Translations under genes and position numbers: made by a program
Assembly (NCBI GenBank): GCA_004556705.1
Contig: SFGA01000011.1
Span: 1-48,169 of the forward strand
DNA length: 48,169 nt
Source: Ruminococcus sp.
GTDB lineage: Bacteria; Bacillota; Clostridia; Oscillospirales; Acutalibacteraceae
Reading direction: 5' to 3'
The notes under the pieces: generated by a model
The model's input: only the letters and a program-made list of their open reading frames with translations
Databases searched by the model: none
What the model was told of the DNA's origin: nothing
Shown: positions 6,588 to 15,037 of the stretch, piece by piece
How positions within the stretch are numbered: the stretch's first letter is position 1
Layout: every line of letters begins with the position of its first letter

Positions 6588-7150
6588 TATTTACCTCCAA
6601 AAAGCAAGGACATAGCCTCTGCTCTTGTCCTCGGGTCTTTTTTCATCATTCCCCTTAATGCCGAGGTTTGAGTTTTAGCGCCTGCCGCCCTTGCGCCACG
6701 CATTGTCATACAAAAATGCTCCGCTTCGATAACAACCGCTACGCCCTTTGGCTGCAAATGCTCTTCGAGAAAATCCGCAACCTGTGAGGTAAGTCTTTCT
6801 TGAATTTGCGGACGTCTTGCGTAATCGTCAACAATTCTTGCAAGCTTTGAAAGTCCGATAACCTTGCCCTCCGATGGAATATATGCAATATGAGCCTTTC
6901 CGACAAACGGCAACAAATGGTGTTCGCACATTGAGTAAAGCGGAATATCACGCACTACTACCATTTCGTCGTTGTTACCTTCATTAAAGATTTTCAAGTG
7001 TCTTTCGGGATTAGCCTCAAGCCCCGTAAAAATCTCCTCATACATATTTGCAACTCTTTTCGGAGTTTCCAAAAGTCCCTCTCTGTCGGGATCCTCGCCT
7101 ATTGCGATAAGAATTTCTCTGACCGCATTTTCAATTCTCTGTTTGTCCAT
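6587..7150 (-). CDS. folE: GTP cyclohydrolase I
   Basis: 187-aa GTP cyclohydrolase IA, the first step from GTP to dihydroneopterin triphosphate. Seen: LLETPKRVANMYEEIF, the zinc and active-site segment MCEHHLLPFVGKAHIAYIP, VIGLSKLARIVDDYARRPQIQERL, and FCMTMRGARAAGAKTQTSALRG, where the second zinc Cys lies in FCMTMRG. First gene of folE-folP-folB-folK. It follows the transglutaminase-like gene after 35 bases with no obvious promoter between them, so co-transcription with that gene is likely. Confidence 0.96.
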   Translation of the reverse strand: MDKQRIENAVREILIAIGEDPDREGLLETPKRVANMYEEIFTGLEANPERHLKIFNEGNNDEMVVVRDIPLYSMCEHHLLPFVGKAHIAYIPSEGKVIGLSKLARIVDDYARRPQIQERLTSQVADFLEEHLQPKGVAVVIEAEHFCMTMRGARAAGAKTQTSALRGMMKKDPRTRAEAMSLLFGGK

Positions 7151-7185
7151 AACTCACATACCTTTCCGAGTACAATTACCAAAAA

Positions 7186-8346
7186 TCAAGACAAAACGAA
7201 CTGCATATAATACATTTCATTGTTCTCGAAGGTTTGATATTGCGTGAATTTCATATTACCGTTTTTATTCCGCAGCTCTATTGCAATTTCCGAAATGCCG
7301 TCCGAGTCAACAAGCTTTTTATAAATCTCTCTATATGACTGCTCACTCACGGCAAAAATTTCAACATAGCTTTTTCCGTTTTTGAAATTATCGGTAATTT
7401 CCTTTTCAATCGCCGGTTTAATCGTTTTTCCGTAATTTCCGAAAAGCAAGCCTTCCGCCCTCGCATAGTTAAACTCAGTTGCGGTGCAGTCAGTATTCTC
7501 AGGCTTTATGTTAAAGTGATTTGCGGAAATTTGCTTTGTTGTAACATTAAAATAAAGATGAGTTTTTATATCGGGCGAATCGGTCTGGTCATTATCATCC
7601 CATGTAACGTCAAGATGGTAATTATTACCGTTAATTTTAACGATATTCCACATATGAGGTTCAATCTCGCCGTCGTCATTTTTAGCGTCGCCTATTACAA
7701 GGAAGTTTTCAACGCCGAGCTTATTGAGCAAAAGCTGCGTCGCTCTTGCATAACCCTCGCATACAGCTTCTCCGCCGACAAGTGCATCATAAGCCGTAGA
7801 CTTCAAATCATCAGTCAAAACATATTTACAATTTTCACAGATATAATCGTGAACATATTTTTCCTTTTCATAATCAGAAGAAAGTTTGCTCGCTTCGTTT
7901 ACAACTTTATCAACCTGCGAATTCAGCTGACTTGAAAGGTCGTTGCACTCCTGCTGTGAATGTGTGTAGGTCGGCTCAAAATAGCACTTGTTTCCCTCTG
8001 TTCTTATCTTGCATTGTGCGGAATAGCAAATCAAATCCGGATTATCGTATGAAACTGCATAATTCAAAGCTGTAAATTCGCTGTCGGTAATCATTGGGAT
8101 TTCTATTGATTCGGTATGCTTGTAGATCTCGGGAACTATAAGGGTGTACGCTACTTTTGCGTTATCGCTCAAATGATTATAATAATATCGCACATTCACT
8201 TCATCATCGGTGCGATTATCGTAAATCATTTCAACCTTAGAAAAATCCGTAGGAATAAAGCTTAAAATTTGCTTTCGGTTATTTACAATACAAATAACAA
8301 GTATCATAGCAAGCGCAATGCCTATAACCTTTAGTGTTTTACGCAT
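7186..8346 (-). CDS. Membrane-anchored transglutaminase-like protein
   Basis: 386 aa. An N-terminal hydrophobic segment (residues about 7-22) without a lipobox anchors or exports it. The middle carries a transglutaminase-like (papain-fold) core: the nucleophile Cys in GEAVCEGYARATQLLLNKLGV, the His in PHMWNIVKI, and the Asp in YHLDVTWDD. All three catalytic positions are intact, so it may be a peptidase or amidase at the cell surface. The C-terminal 90 residues resemble nothing I recognise. It overlaps the LCP-like gene upstream by 8 bases and has a good SD (GAGGAG). Confidence 0.8.
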   Translation of the reverse strand: MRKTLKVIGIALAMILVICIVNNRKQILSFIPTDFSKVEMIYDNRTDDEVNVRYYYNHLSDNAKVAYTLIVPEIYKHTESIEIPMITDSEFTALNYAVSYDNPDLICYSAQCKIRTEGNKCYFEPTYTHSQQECNDLSSQLNSQVDKVVNEASKLSSDYEKEKYVHDYICENCKYVLTDDLKSTAYDALVGGEAVCEGYARATQLLLNKLGVENFLVIGDAKNDDGEIEPHMWNIVKINGNNYHLDVTWDDNDQTDSPDIKTHLYFNVTTKQISANHFNIKPENTDCTATEFNYARAEGLLFGNYGKTIKPAIEKEITDNFKNGKSYVEIFAVSEQSYREIYKKLVDSDGISEIAIELRNKNGNMKFTQYQTFENNEMYYMQFVLS

Positions 8347-9196
8347 TATTTTTCTCCTCTTTCGAATAAACGCCGCCGTCGTTTATTTCCCCCTGAGTGT
8401 TGATAAATTCCGCAATTTTATCCTTTTCGCCTGTGTAATCGATTATTGAAATATCGGTTTGCGAGTTGTTTACAATGTATTCGAAAAGATTATCCATCGC
8501 TCCTATGTGCGAAGCGTTAAAGGCTGCTTTTAAGAAGGAGGAAAACGCCGAAGATTTTTCCGAATATCCGCAATATTTAAGATATTTCAAAAGCATATCC
8601 GCAGATAAGCTTTGTGTACCTGCATTGAGCGAAAGTCCGCCCATAGTCTTAGGGTCGGTAGACGTCGGCACATCAACGACAATATCCTTGAACTTTGAGG
8701 CAAAGCTCTTGAATCGAAGCTCGCCTATCGAAATATATCTGTCCGTCTTAACTCCCGAATAGCTTTCAAAAGCCTTTACAAACGCACCTGCTCCGGATTT
8801 TTTGAAATGCTCGGACAAGGTTGCGGTAATTCCGTTGTAGCTGCCCGTAAAGTCGTTTTGAATGGAATTGACAGTAATTGTTTTCTTTTTAATATCGGTT
8901 GAAATAAGAAATGAAAACGAAACGTTGTTTTCGGTGTCGTAGCAGATAAGGACAATTTCAGACTGCCCCTCCATAACAACGGGAGAGGTTGTTGACTCTG
9001 TTTGAGGCTCTGTTGTCAAATCATCTGATGAAGAAACAAGATTTCCGAAATTAAAGTCAATGGATTTCATAAACATAAGTAAAGAAATGCCTCCGAGAAT
9101 TACCACGAAAGCCGCAAAAGATATAACAAAGCTCTTAAAACGCTTTGAGTCCTTTTTATCTTTGCTTGAAAAATCAAGCTTTCTGTTTTTATTCAA
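8339..9196 (-). CDS. Divergent LytR-CpsA-Psr-like membrane protein
   Basis: 285 aa from the start chosen here. A basic cytoplasmic tail is followed by one membrane segment (SFVISFAAFVVILGGISLLMF) and a Thr/Ser-rich linker. The extracellular part retains LCP landmarks: a GVKTDRYISIGELRFKSFAS segment, DIVVDVP, and LNAGTQSLSADMLLKYL in place of the usual LNGEQALAYVR. The arginines that bind the polyprenyl-pyrophosphate head group in LCP ligases are not recognisable, so it may not be catalytic. An upstream TTG at 9256 would translate through the clpX terminator, so TTG 9196, behind AAAGGA/GGTGAGG, is preferred. Translationally coupled to the transglutaminase-like gene. Confidence 0.6.
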   Translation of the reverse strand: MNKNRKLDFSSKDKKDSKRFKSFVISFAAFVVILGGISLLMFMKSIDFNFGNLVSSSDDLTTEPQTESTTSPVVMEGQSEIVLICYDTENNVSFSFLISTDIKKKTITVNSIQNDFTGSYNGITATLSEHFKKSGAGAFVKAFESYSGVKTDRYISIGELRFKSFASKFKDIVVDVPTSTDPKTMGGLSLNAGTQSLSADMLLKYLKYCGYSEKSSAFSSFLKAAFNASHIGAMDNLFEYIVNNSQTDISIIDYTGEKDKIAEFINTQGEINDGGVYSKEEKNNA

Positions 9197-9220
9197 GTCC
9201 TCACCGTCCTTTACCAAAAA

Positions 9221-9247
9221 AGCCGATTGCAAGCTATGCAATCGGCT
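9221..9247 (-). terminator. Rho-independent terminator of clpX
   Basis: Perfect 10-bp stem (AGCCGATTGC/GCAATCGGCT), 7-base loop, followed on the minus strand by TTTTT. It begins 9 bases after the clpX stop and is followed at once by the start of the LCP-like gene. Confidence 0.9.
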
Positions 9248-9256
9248 TTCTGTCAA

Positions 9257-10549
9257 TTAACCTTTAGTCTTGTTTGTGCCGCCTGTCTTGTTTTTGCTTG
9301 AAGAAGCCTTCTCGATTATAGGTGCGGTACCGTTTTTAACCGTATCCGTGGTAATTATTACCTTTGACACCTCGGCATCCGAAGGAGTTTCGTACATGAT
9401 AGGCATCAAAGTTTTCTCCATGATAGCTCTCAAGCCACGAGCACCCGTCCCCTTTTCAAGAGTAAGTTCGGCTATCGCTTCAAGAGCGCCGTCCTGAAAT
9501 TCAAGCGAAACATTGTCCATTGAAAAAAGTGCTTCATACTGCTTAACAAGAGCATTTTTCGGCTCTGTAAGTATTCTTACAAGCGCATCCTTATCAAGAT
9601 TGTCAAGCGAAGTTATGACAGGAACTCTGCCGACAAGCTCCGGAATAAGTCCAAACTTGACAAGGTCTTGCGGTATTACCTGCGAGTAAATCTTGGTAGT
9701 ATCCGTATCGGATTTTGACATAACCTTGCCGCCAAAGCCGAGTGTTGATTTTCCGGTTCTTGATTCGATTACCTTTTCTATGCCGTCAAATGCACCGCCG
9801 CAAATAAACAAAATATTTGTGGTGTCAATCTGAATAAATTCCTGCTGCGGATGCTTCCTGCCGCCCTGAGGAGGAACGTTTGAAACAGTGCCCTCAAGGA
9901 TTTTAAGAAGTGCCTGCTGAACACCCTCGCCGCTGACATCACGGGTTATAGAGGGGTTTTCGGATTTCCTTGCAATCTTGTCGATTTCGTCAACATAGAT
10001 AATGCCCTTTTGAGCCTTTTCTATATCGTAATCCGCTGCCTGAATAAGTCTTAAAAGGATATTTTCAACATCCTCACCGACATATCCTGCTTCGGTAAGC
10101 GTTGTAGCGTCTGCAATAGCAAACGGAACGTCCAAAATTTTTGCAAGCGTCTGTGCAAGCATCGTTTTACCTACGCCGGTAGGTCCCAAAAGAACAACGT
10201 TGCTCTTTTGAATATCAACATCGCACTTGTGTGAACAGTAAATACGCTTATAGTGATTATAAACGGCAACGCTTAAAGTAATTTTCGCCGAATCCTGACC
10301 GACAACATATTCATCAAGCTTAGCCTTGATTTCAGCCGGCTTCGGCAACGGCTTTGATTTACTTCCCGCAGAGTTGCTTCTTTTAGCGGAAACATTTGAA
10401 CTTTTTTCTTCTTCGATTATACCCAAACACAATTCTATACATTCGTCACATATACATACTCCCGGACCGGCAATAAGCTTCTCAACCTGATCTTGAGTTT
10501 TACCGCAAAAGGAGCAACGCATTATCTTACTATTCGTTTCTTTTGCCAT
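9257..10549 (-). CDS. clpX: ATP-dependent Clp protease ATP-binding subunit ClpX
   Basis: 430-aa AAA+ unfoldase that feeds ClpP. N-terminal C4 zinc finger (CSFCGKT and CICDECIELC), Walker A GPTGVGKTML, pore loop AGYVGEDVEN, Walker B IIYVDEIDKIA, second pore loop GRKHPQQEF, and sensor 2 GARGLRAIME. The ClpP-docking loop reads LGFGG instead of the commoner IGF triplet. A basic Ser/Lys/Gly-rich tail of about 20 residues ends the protein. Lies 19 bases after clpP, with its own terminator downstream. Confidence 0.98.
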   Translation of the reverse strand: MAKETNSKIMRCSFCGKTQDQVEKLIAGPGVCICDECIELCLGIIEEEKSSNVSAKRSNSAGSKSKPLPKPAEIKAKLDEYVVGQDSAKITLSVAVYNHYKRIYCSHKCDVDIQKSNVVLLGPTGVGKTMLAQTLAKILDVPFAIADATTLTEAGYVGEDVENILLRLIQAADYDIEKAQKGIIYVDEIDKIARKSENPSITRDVSGEGVQQALLKILEGTVSNVPPQGGRKHPQQEFIQIDTTNILFICGGAFDGIEKVIESRTGKSTLGFGGKVMSKSDTDTTKIYSQVIPQDLVKFGLIPELVGRVPVITSLDNLDKDALVRILTEPKNALVKQYEALFSMDNVSLEFQDGALEAIAELTLEKGTGARGLRAIMEKTLMPIMYETPSDAEVSKVIITTDTVKNGTAPIIEKASSSKNKTGGTNKTKG

Positions 10550-10568
10550 TATAGGCCCCCCTCAAAAA

Positions 10569-11150
10569 CTATCTTTTACTGATAACCTTATCAATAAGTC
10601 CGTATTCAAGAGCCTCCTCGGCAGACATAAAATTATCTCTCTCGGTATCCTGTGCTATGACCTCGACGGGTTTGCCCGTGTTTTCAGCCAAAATCTTATT
10701 TAGTTTTGCTTTGGTTTTAAGAATGTGCTTAGCTGTGATTTCGATTTCTGTCGCCTGTCCCTGAGCTCCGCCTGAGGGCTGATGAATCATTATATCGGAA
10801 TTGGGCAAAGCATATCTCTTACCCTTTGTGCCGGCAGAAAGAAGGAATGCGCCCATGCTTGCTGCCATACCCATACAAATTGTTGAAACATCGCATTTAA
10901 TATACTGCATTGTGTCATAGATAGCAAAGCCAGCGGTTACAGAACCGCCGGGGCTGTTTATATAGAGGCTGATATCCTTTTCGGGATCCTGAGCCTCAAG
11001 ATATAAAAGCTGTGCTACGACAAGGCTTGCAGTTGCGTCATTTACCTCGTCTGACAAAACTATAATTCTGTCGTTGAGAAGTCTTGAGAAAATATCGTAT
11101 GAACGTTCACCACGGCTGGTCTGTTCAACTACGTAAGGAACTAATGCCAT
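10569..11150 (-). CDS. clpP: ATP-dependent Clp protease proteolytic subunit ClpP
   Basis: 193-aa serine protease that forms the tetradecameric chamber. The catalytic triad is intact: Ser98 in GMAASMGAFLLSAG, His123 in MIHQPSGG and Asp172 in TERDNFMS. The oxyanion segment NSPGGSVTAG is present and the N-terminal axial loop (VPYVVEQTSRGERSYD) is standard. Sits between tig and clpX, the usual order in Firmicutes and proteobacteria. Confidence 0.98.
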   Translation of the reverse strand: MALVPYVVEQTSRGERSYDIFSRLLNDRIIVLSDEVNDATASLVVAQLLYLEAQDPEKDISLYINSPGGSVTAGFAIYDTMQYIKCDVSTICMGMAASMGAFLLSAGTKGKRYALPNSDIMIHQPSGGAQGQATEIEITAKHILKTKAKLNKILAENTGKPVEVIAQDTERDNFMSAEEALEYGLIDKVISKR

Positions 11151-11229
11151 AAAAACTTACCTCCAAAATGTAATATCTTCCCTTTTCCCTAATAGATTAT
11201 TGCTTATAAACAAGCCTTTTAATCAAAGA

Positions 11230-12627
11230 TTATTCAGCGTCCTTCTTTTCGGGAGCTTTCTTTGTTGTTTTCTTAGCTGCGGGCTTTTCCTCGTCAGCCT
11301 TTTCAGCCTTAGGTGCTGCCGCCTTCTTAGCTGCCGGCTTCTTTTCAGCTGTAAAGCTTGCGTTTTCGATTACGAAATCAACAGCCTTTCTCTGAAGAAG
11401 CTCGGGCTTGATATTGTCAGCCGGAATAGCCTTCTTAATCTGGTCAACATCCATATTATATGCTTTTGCATACTGAGCATATTCTTCTTCAAGGTCAGCG
11501 TCAGAAACCTCAAGGTTTTCCTTTTTGATGATTTCAGCCAAAGCAAGGTCAAGCTTAACCTGCTTTTCTGCCTGCTCCTTATACTGCTCACGGAAGGTCT
11601 TTTCGTCAGAGCCTGTGTATTTAAGATAAGTATTAAGGTCAAGTCCCTGCATCTGAAGACGGTAAGCGAAATCCTGAACGTCATCGTCCATCTTCTTTTC
11701 AATCATACAATCGGGGATAACAGCTGTTACAAGGTCAGCGAGCTTGTCGAGAACCTCGTTGTTTGCCTCAGCCTCAACCTCATGCTGCTTCTTATTCTCA
11801 AGCTCTTCCTTAACGTTCTTCTTGAGCTCGTCAACTGTATCATATTCGCTCACGTCCTTAACGAACTCGTCGTCAAGTGCGGGAACCTCTTTAACTTTAA
11901 TCTCGTGAAGCTTGATTTTGAAGGTTGCGTCCTTACCTGCAAGCTCCGCATGGTAGTCCTCGGGGAACTTAACGTTTACGTCAAACTCCTCGCCTGCCTT
12001 GTGACCGATAATCTGATCCTCAAAGCCGGGGATAAACTGATTTGAGCCGATTGTAAGCTCATAGTTTTCAGCCTTGCCGCCCTCAAAAGCTACGCCGTCA
12101 ACAAAGCCCTCGAAGTCGATAACTGCAATATCGTTCTTCTTAACCTTTCTCTTTGTTTCAACGGTAACAATTCTTGAATTCTGCTCAAGCATATTGTTAA
12201 TGTGAGACTTAACGTCCTCAGCAGAAACCTTAGCAGACTTCTTTGTTGCCTTTATGCCTTTATATTTGCCGAGCTTAACCTCGGGCATAACGGTAACCTT
12301 GAGCTTGATTACAACGCCGTCCTTGCCCATTTCGGGAACTTCAAGGTCGAACGGAGTGTCGATAACCTCAAGCTTAGCCTCTTCAATAGCAGCTGAAACT
12401 GCGTCGGGATATACGATTTCAAGAGCGTCCTCATAGAAAACTGCCTCGCCGTACATCTTTTCGATGAAAGCACGGGGTGCCTTACCCTTTCTGAAGCCGG
12501 GAACGTTGATTTTCTTTCTCTGCTGAAGGTATGCCTTATTAACAGCGTTCATAAATGTTTCGCCGTCAACAGCAACTTCAAGCTCCCAAACATTCTCTTC
12601 AATTTTGTTTGATGATTTAAGACTCAT
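11230..12627 (-). CDS. tig: Trigger factor
   Basis: 465-aa ribosome-bound chaperone and peptidyl-prolyl isomerase. The N-terminal ribosome-docking region contains NVPGFRKGKAP, the family signature for binding L23. A FKBP-type PPIase domain follows (KNDIAVIDFEGFVDGVAFEGG ending in HEIKVKEVPALDDEFVKDV), then the helical chaperone arms. The last 40 residues are a low-complexity Lys/Ala/Glu tail with several PAAKK-like units, longer and more basic than in most homologues. Strong SD (AGGAGG). First gene of tig-clpP-clpX. Confidence 0.97.
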   Translation of the reverse strand: MSLKSSNKIEENVWELEVAVDGETFMNAVNKAYLQQRKKINVPGFRKGKAPRAFIEKMYGEAVFYEDALEIVYPDAVSAAIEEAKLEVIDTPFDLEVPEMGKDGVVIKLKVTVMPEVKLGKYKGIKATKKSAKVSAEDVKSHINNMLEQNSRIVTVETKRKVKKNDIAVIDFEGFVDGVAFEGGKAENYELTIGSNQFIPGFEDQIIGHKAGEEFDVNVKFPEDYHAELAGKDATFKIKLHEIKVKEVPALDDEFVKDVSEYDTVDELKKNVKEELENKKQHEVEAEANNEVLDKLADLVTAVIPDCMIEKKMDDDVQDFAYRLQMQGLDLNTYLKYTGSDEKTFREQYKEQAEKQVKLDLALAEIIKKENLEVSDADLEEEYAQYAKAYNMDVDQIKKAIPADNIKPELLQRKAVDFVIENASFTAEKKPAAKKAAAPKAEKADEEKPAAKKTTKKAPEKKDAE

Positions 12628-12645
12628 TTAATCTTCCTCCTGAAA

Positions 12646-12670
12646 ATTATACACTATCTTGAGCATTATA
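12646..12670 (-). promoter_or_regulatory. Tandem -10 elements upstream of tig
   Basis: Two TATAAT hexamers on the minus strand (12646-12651 and 12665-12670) lie 18 and 37 bases from the tig start. The matching -35 boxes are weak, so which one is used is unclear. Confidence 0.4.
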
Positions 12671-12703
12671 TCACATAATGTATAAAATTGCTATACTTTT
12701 TTA

Positions 12704-13399
12704 TTATTTTGTTAATTTAATAAGCTTCGGGCAGAATTTAAGGTAATCTGCCGACAAAAGCTCGAATTTAATTCCGTCCTTTTCCGAGGTAAACGCAAAA
12801 TTCACCGCTTGACCGTGCAAATGCGCATAATAACAATGCTTAATGCCCTCACGGAGCAAGACGTCATATATCGGCTCGCATATCTGAGAAATACTCACGG
12901 GCGGATAATGTAAGAACACAAGCGGCTCGCCGCCGAGCTCTTTTCCTGCCTTAATAGAAGCCTCGAGCCTTGCCGCCTCACGCTTCACAACCTTTTCGCT
13001 GTGCTGTTGAGTATCGTCAAAAAACCAGCCTCTTGTGCCGCAGATATTGTAATCACCAACACGGTAAGCATTGTTGAAAATAAATTTAATCGTCGAAAAG
13101 GAATTTTCCTCCAGAAAGCCGTTCATTTTCGACATCGTGTTCCACCAATAGTCGTGATTGCCCTTTAATATTAACTTTTGTCCGGGCAAGGAATTTATAA
13201 ATGCAAGGTCCTCTGCCGCATTTTCAAGCTTCATCGCCCACGAAACGTCGCCGAGTATAACCACGGTGTCCTCATCGGTAATAAGCTTTTTCCAATTTGA
13301 CTCGAGCCGTTCGACGTAATTGTCCCAACCGTGAAAAATATCCATCGGCTTATCCGTTCCGAGCGACAAATGAGTATCGCCGATTGCATATAAAGACAT
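12704..13399 (-). CDS. Calcineurin-like metallophosphoesterase
   Basis: 231-aa cytoplasmic protein with the full set of metallophosphoesterase motifs: GDTHL at residues 7-11, ILGDVSWAM, KGNHDYWW, a FLHYPP histidine and the closing AHLHGQ. These bind a two-metal centre. Substrate unknown; relatives are annotated only as predicted phosphohydrolases. It follows thrC beyond that gene's terminator and has an AGGAG SD, but no clear promoter of its own was seen. Confidence 0.85.
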   Translation of the reverse strand: MSLYAIGDTHLSLGTDKPMDIFHGWDNYVERLESNWKKLITDEDTVVILGDVSWAMKLENAAEDLAFINSLPGQKLILKGNHDYWWNTMSKMNGFLEENSFSTIKFIFNNAYRVGDYNICGTRGWFFDDTQQHSEKVVKREAARLEASIKAGKELGGEPLVFLHYPPVSISQICEPIYDVLLREGIKHCYYAHLHGQAVNFAFTSEKDGIKFELLSADYLKFCPKLIKLTK

Positions 13400-13428
13400 A
13401 TAATTTTACTCCTAATAAATTAAGAAGC

Positions 13429-13453
13429 AAAAAGCGGAATAAATCCGCTTTTT
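13429..13453 (-). terminator. Terminator of thrC
   Basis: Arms AAAAAGCGGA and TCCGCTTTTT around a 5-base loop, 19 bases after the thrC stop. A/T symmetry would let it work on either strand. Confidence 0.8.
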
Positions 13454-13471
13454 CAATATATTAAAGCTGTT

Positions 13472-14965
13472 TTATATTCCAAGCATATCAAATACGACCT
13501 GAGCCATATCCTCTTTATCGGAAACCCTTGTAAATCTCGGTGCTTTGCCTTTAAGGGTTGCAAGCTGAGGCGGTACGGGCTCTTTTGATTTCTCAAACAG
13601 CTCTTCAACCATTGAAAATTCGTCCTTGGACTTTATATCATCGGTTATTGCCGAAAGCACGCTTGCAGAGAACTTATAGGGATTTGCGGTCGAAGCGATA
13701 ACCGTCGGTGTATCGTCGCCCGTTCTCTTTGTATATTCCTCATAAACGTTTACGGCAACCGCTGTGTGAGTGTCGCAAAGATAATCGTACTTTTTGAAAA
13801 CCTCATTGATTGTAGCCTTTGTGGCATTATCGTCGCAATAGCCTGCGTCAAAAAGGTCCGAAATTTTCTTGTAAAGGTCAGAATCAACGCTGTACTTACC
13901 GTCAACGCTCAATTCACGCATATACTCTGCGGTCTTTTCTGCGTCATAGCCCGAAAGGATAAAGAGAAGTCTTTCAAGGTTTGACGAGATAAGAATATCC
14001 ATTGAGGGAGAAGCTGTGCAATAGAAATCTCTGTTCTTATTATAAGTACCGCTTTTCAGGAAATCGGTAAGAACATTGTTAGAATTTGATGCACAGATAA
14101 GCTTTTTAATCGGAACGCCCATTTCCTTTGCGTAATAAGCTGCAAGAATGTTACCGAAGTTGCCCGTGGGAACAACAACATTCATTTCCTCGCCGAGCTT
14201 CAACGAGCCGTTCTCGACCATATCGCAGTAAGCGGATACATAATATACAATCTGCGGAACAAGTCTGCCCCAGTTGATTGAGTTTGCGGACGAGAAAGCA
14301 AGGTTATTTTCCTTGAACTTCTTTTCTATTTCCTTATTTGTGAAGATTGCCTTAACACCGCTTTGAGCGTCATCGAAATTGCCTCTGATAGCGCACACGC
14401 TGACATTATTGCCCTCTTGAGTTGCCATCTGAAGCTTCTGCATCGGGCTTACGCCGTCAACGGGATAGAAAACGAGGATTTCTGTGTTCGGTACATCCTT
14501 AAAACCTTCAAGAGCAGCCTTACCTGTATCGCCCGAAGTAGCAACAAGGATTACGATTTTTGTGTCTTTAAGAGTCTTGCCTGCCGAAACCGTGAGCAAA
14601 TAGGGAAGCAGCTGCAAAGCCATATCCTTAAACGCACAGGTAGGTCCTCTCCAAAGCTCAAGGATATTTTCCTTATCGTTAAGCTTATAAAGCGGAGCAA
14701 CCTTATCCGAGGAAAACTTGCCCTTTTTATAAGCGCCGTTTACACACATATCAAGCTCTTCTTCGGTAAAATCCGTAAGAAAAAGCTTCAATACCTCTTT
14801 GGCTCTGCCGATATAATCAAGCGTTCCTATTCTCTTAATGTCGTCAAGGCTCAGCGTAGGAATTTCGGTAGGAACAAAAAGTCCGCCCTCCGAGGAGATA
14901 CCCTTTGCGATAGCCTCCGACGCCGAAACGCCGATTGATTTATCTCTCGTGCTTGTGTAAATCAT
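13472..14965 (-). CDS. thrC: Threonine synthase
   Basis: 497-aa PLP enzyme converting O-phosphohomoserine to threonine, of the longer (about 500 aa) E. coli/yeast-like class. TSTRDKSIGVSASEAIAKGI marks the N-terminus, the PLP lysine is in GPTCAFKDMALQ (Lys113), and VATSGDTGKAALEGF and VPTGNFGNILAAYYAKEMG bind the cofactor phosphate. ATG 14965 is chosen because AGGGAG lies 8 bases upstream; the GTG at 14974 would overlap that SD. No other threonine genes or T-box leader adjoin; it has its own promoter and terminator. Confidence 0.96.
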   Translation of the reverse strand: MIYTSTRDKSIGVSASEAIAKGISSEGGLFVPTEIPTLSLDDIKRIGTLDYIGRAKEVLKLFLTDFTEEELDMCVNGAYKKGKFSSDKVAPLYKLNDKENILELWRGPTCAFKDMALQLLPYLLTVSAGKTLKDTKIVILVATSGDTGKAALEGFKDVPNTEILVFYPVDGVSPMQKLQMATQEGNNVSVCAIRGNFDDAQSGVKAIFTNKEIEKKFKENNLAFSSANSINWGRLVPQIVYYVSAYCDMVENGSLKLGEEMNVVVPTGNFGNILAAYYAKEMGVPIKKLICASNSNNVLTDFLKSGTYNKNRDFYCTASPSMDILISSNLERLLFILSGYDAEKTAEYMRELSVDGKYSVDSDLYKKISDLFDAGYCDDNATKATINEVFKKYDYLCDTHTAVAVNVYEEYTKRTGDDTPTVIASTANPYKFSASVLSAITDDIKSKDEFSMVEELFEKSKEPVPPQLATLKGKAPRFTRVSDKEDMAQVVFDMLGI

Positions 14966-14995
14966 CTGATACACTCCCTACTTAAAATTCAAAAT

Positions 14996-15024
14996 ATTTT
15001 ATCATACATAAAGCCTTAATTCAA
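14996..15024 (-). promoter_or_regulatory. Sigma-A-type promoter for thrC
   Basis: TTGAAT (15019-15024), 17-nt spacer, TAAAAT (14996-15001) on the minus strand, ending about 30 bases before the ATG. Confidence 0.6.
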
Positions 15025-15034
15025 TTGGCTTTAT
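15008..15034 (-). terminator. Weak hairpin after yraN
   Basis: Arms ATAAAGCC and GGCTTTAT with an 11-base loop, directly after the yraN stop and overlapping the thrC -35 box. No strong T-run follows, so it would be an inefficient terminator. Confidence 0.35.
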
Positions 15035-15037
15035 AAA

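Noticed and set aside
7151..7185. Tetrahydrofolate riboswitch upstream of folE
   Set aside because: Only 35 bases lie between folE and the preceding gene, too short for the element.
11200..12045. 281-aa plus-strand ORF opposite tig
   Set aside because: Leu/Val/Phe-rich complement of a Lys/Glu-rich gene; tig is unmistakable on the other strand.
14363..14938. 191-aa ORF opposite thrC
   Set aside because: Antisense shadow of a clear threonine synthase; no SD or domain.
14966..15037. T-box leader upstream of thrC
   Set aside because: The gap is only about 70 bases and is filled by the promoter and a weak hairpin; no room or T-box motif.
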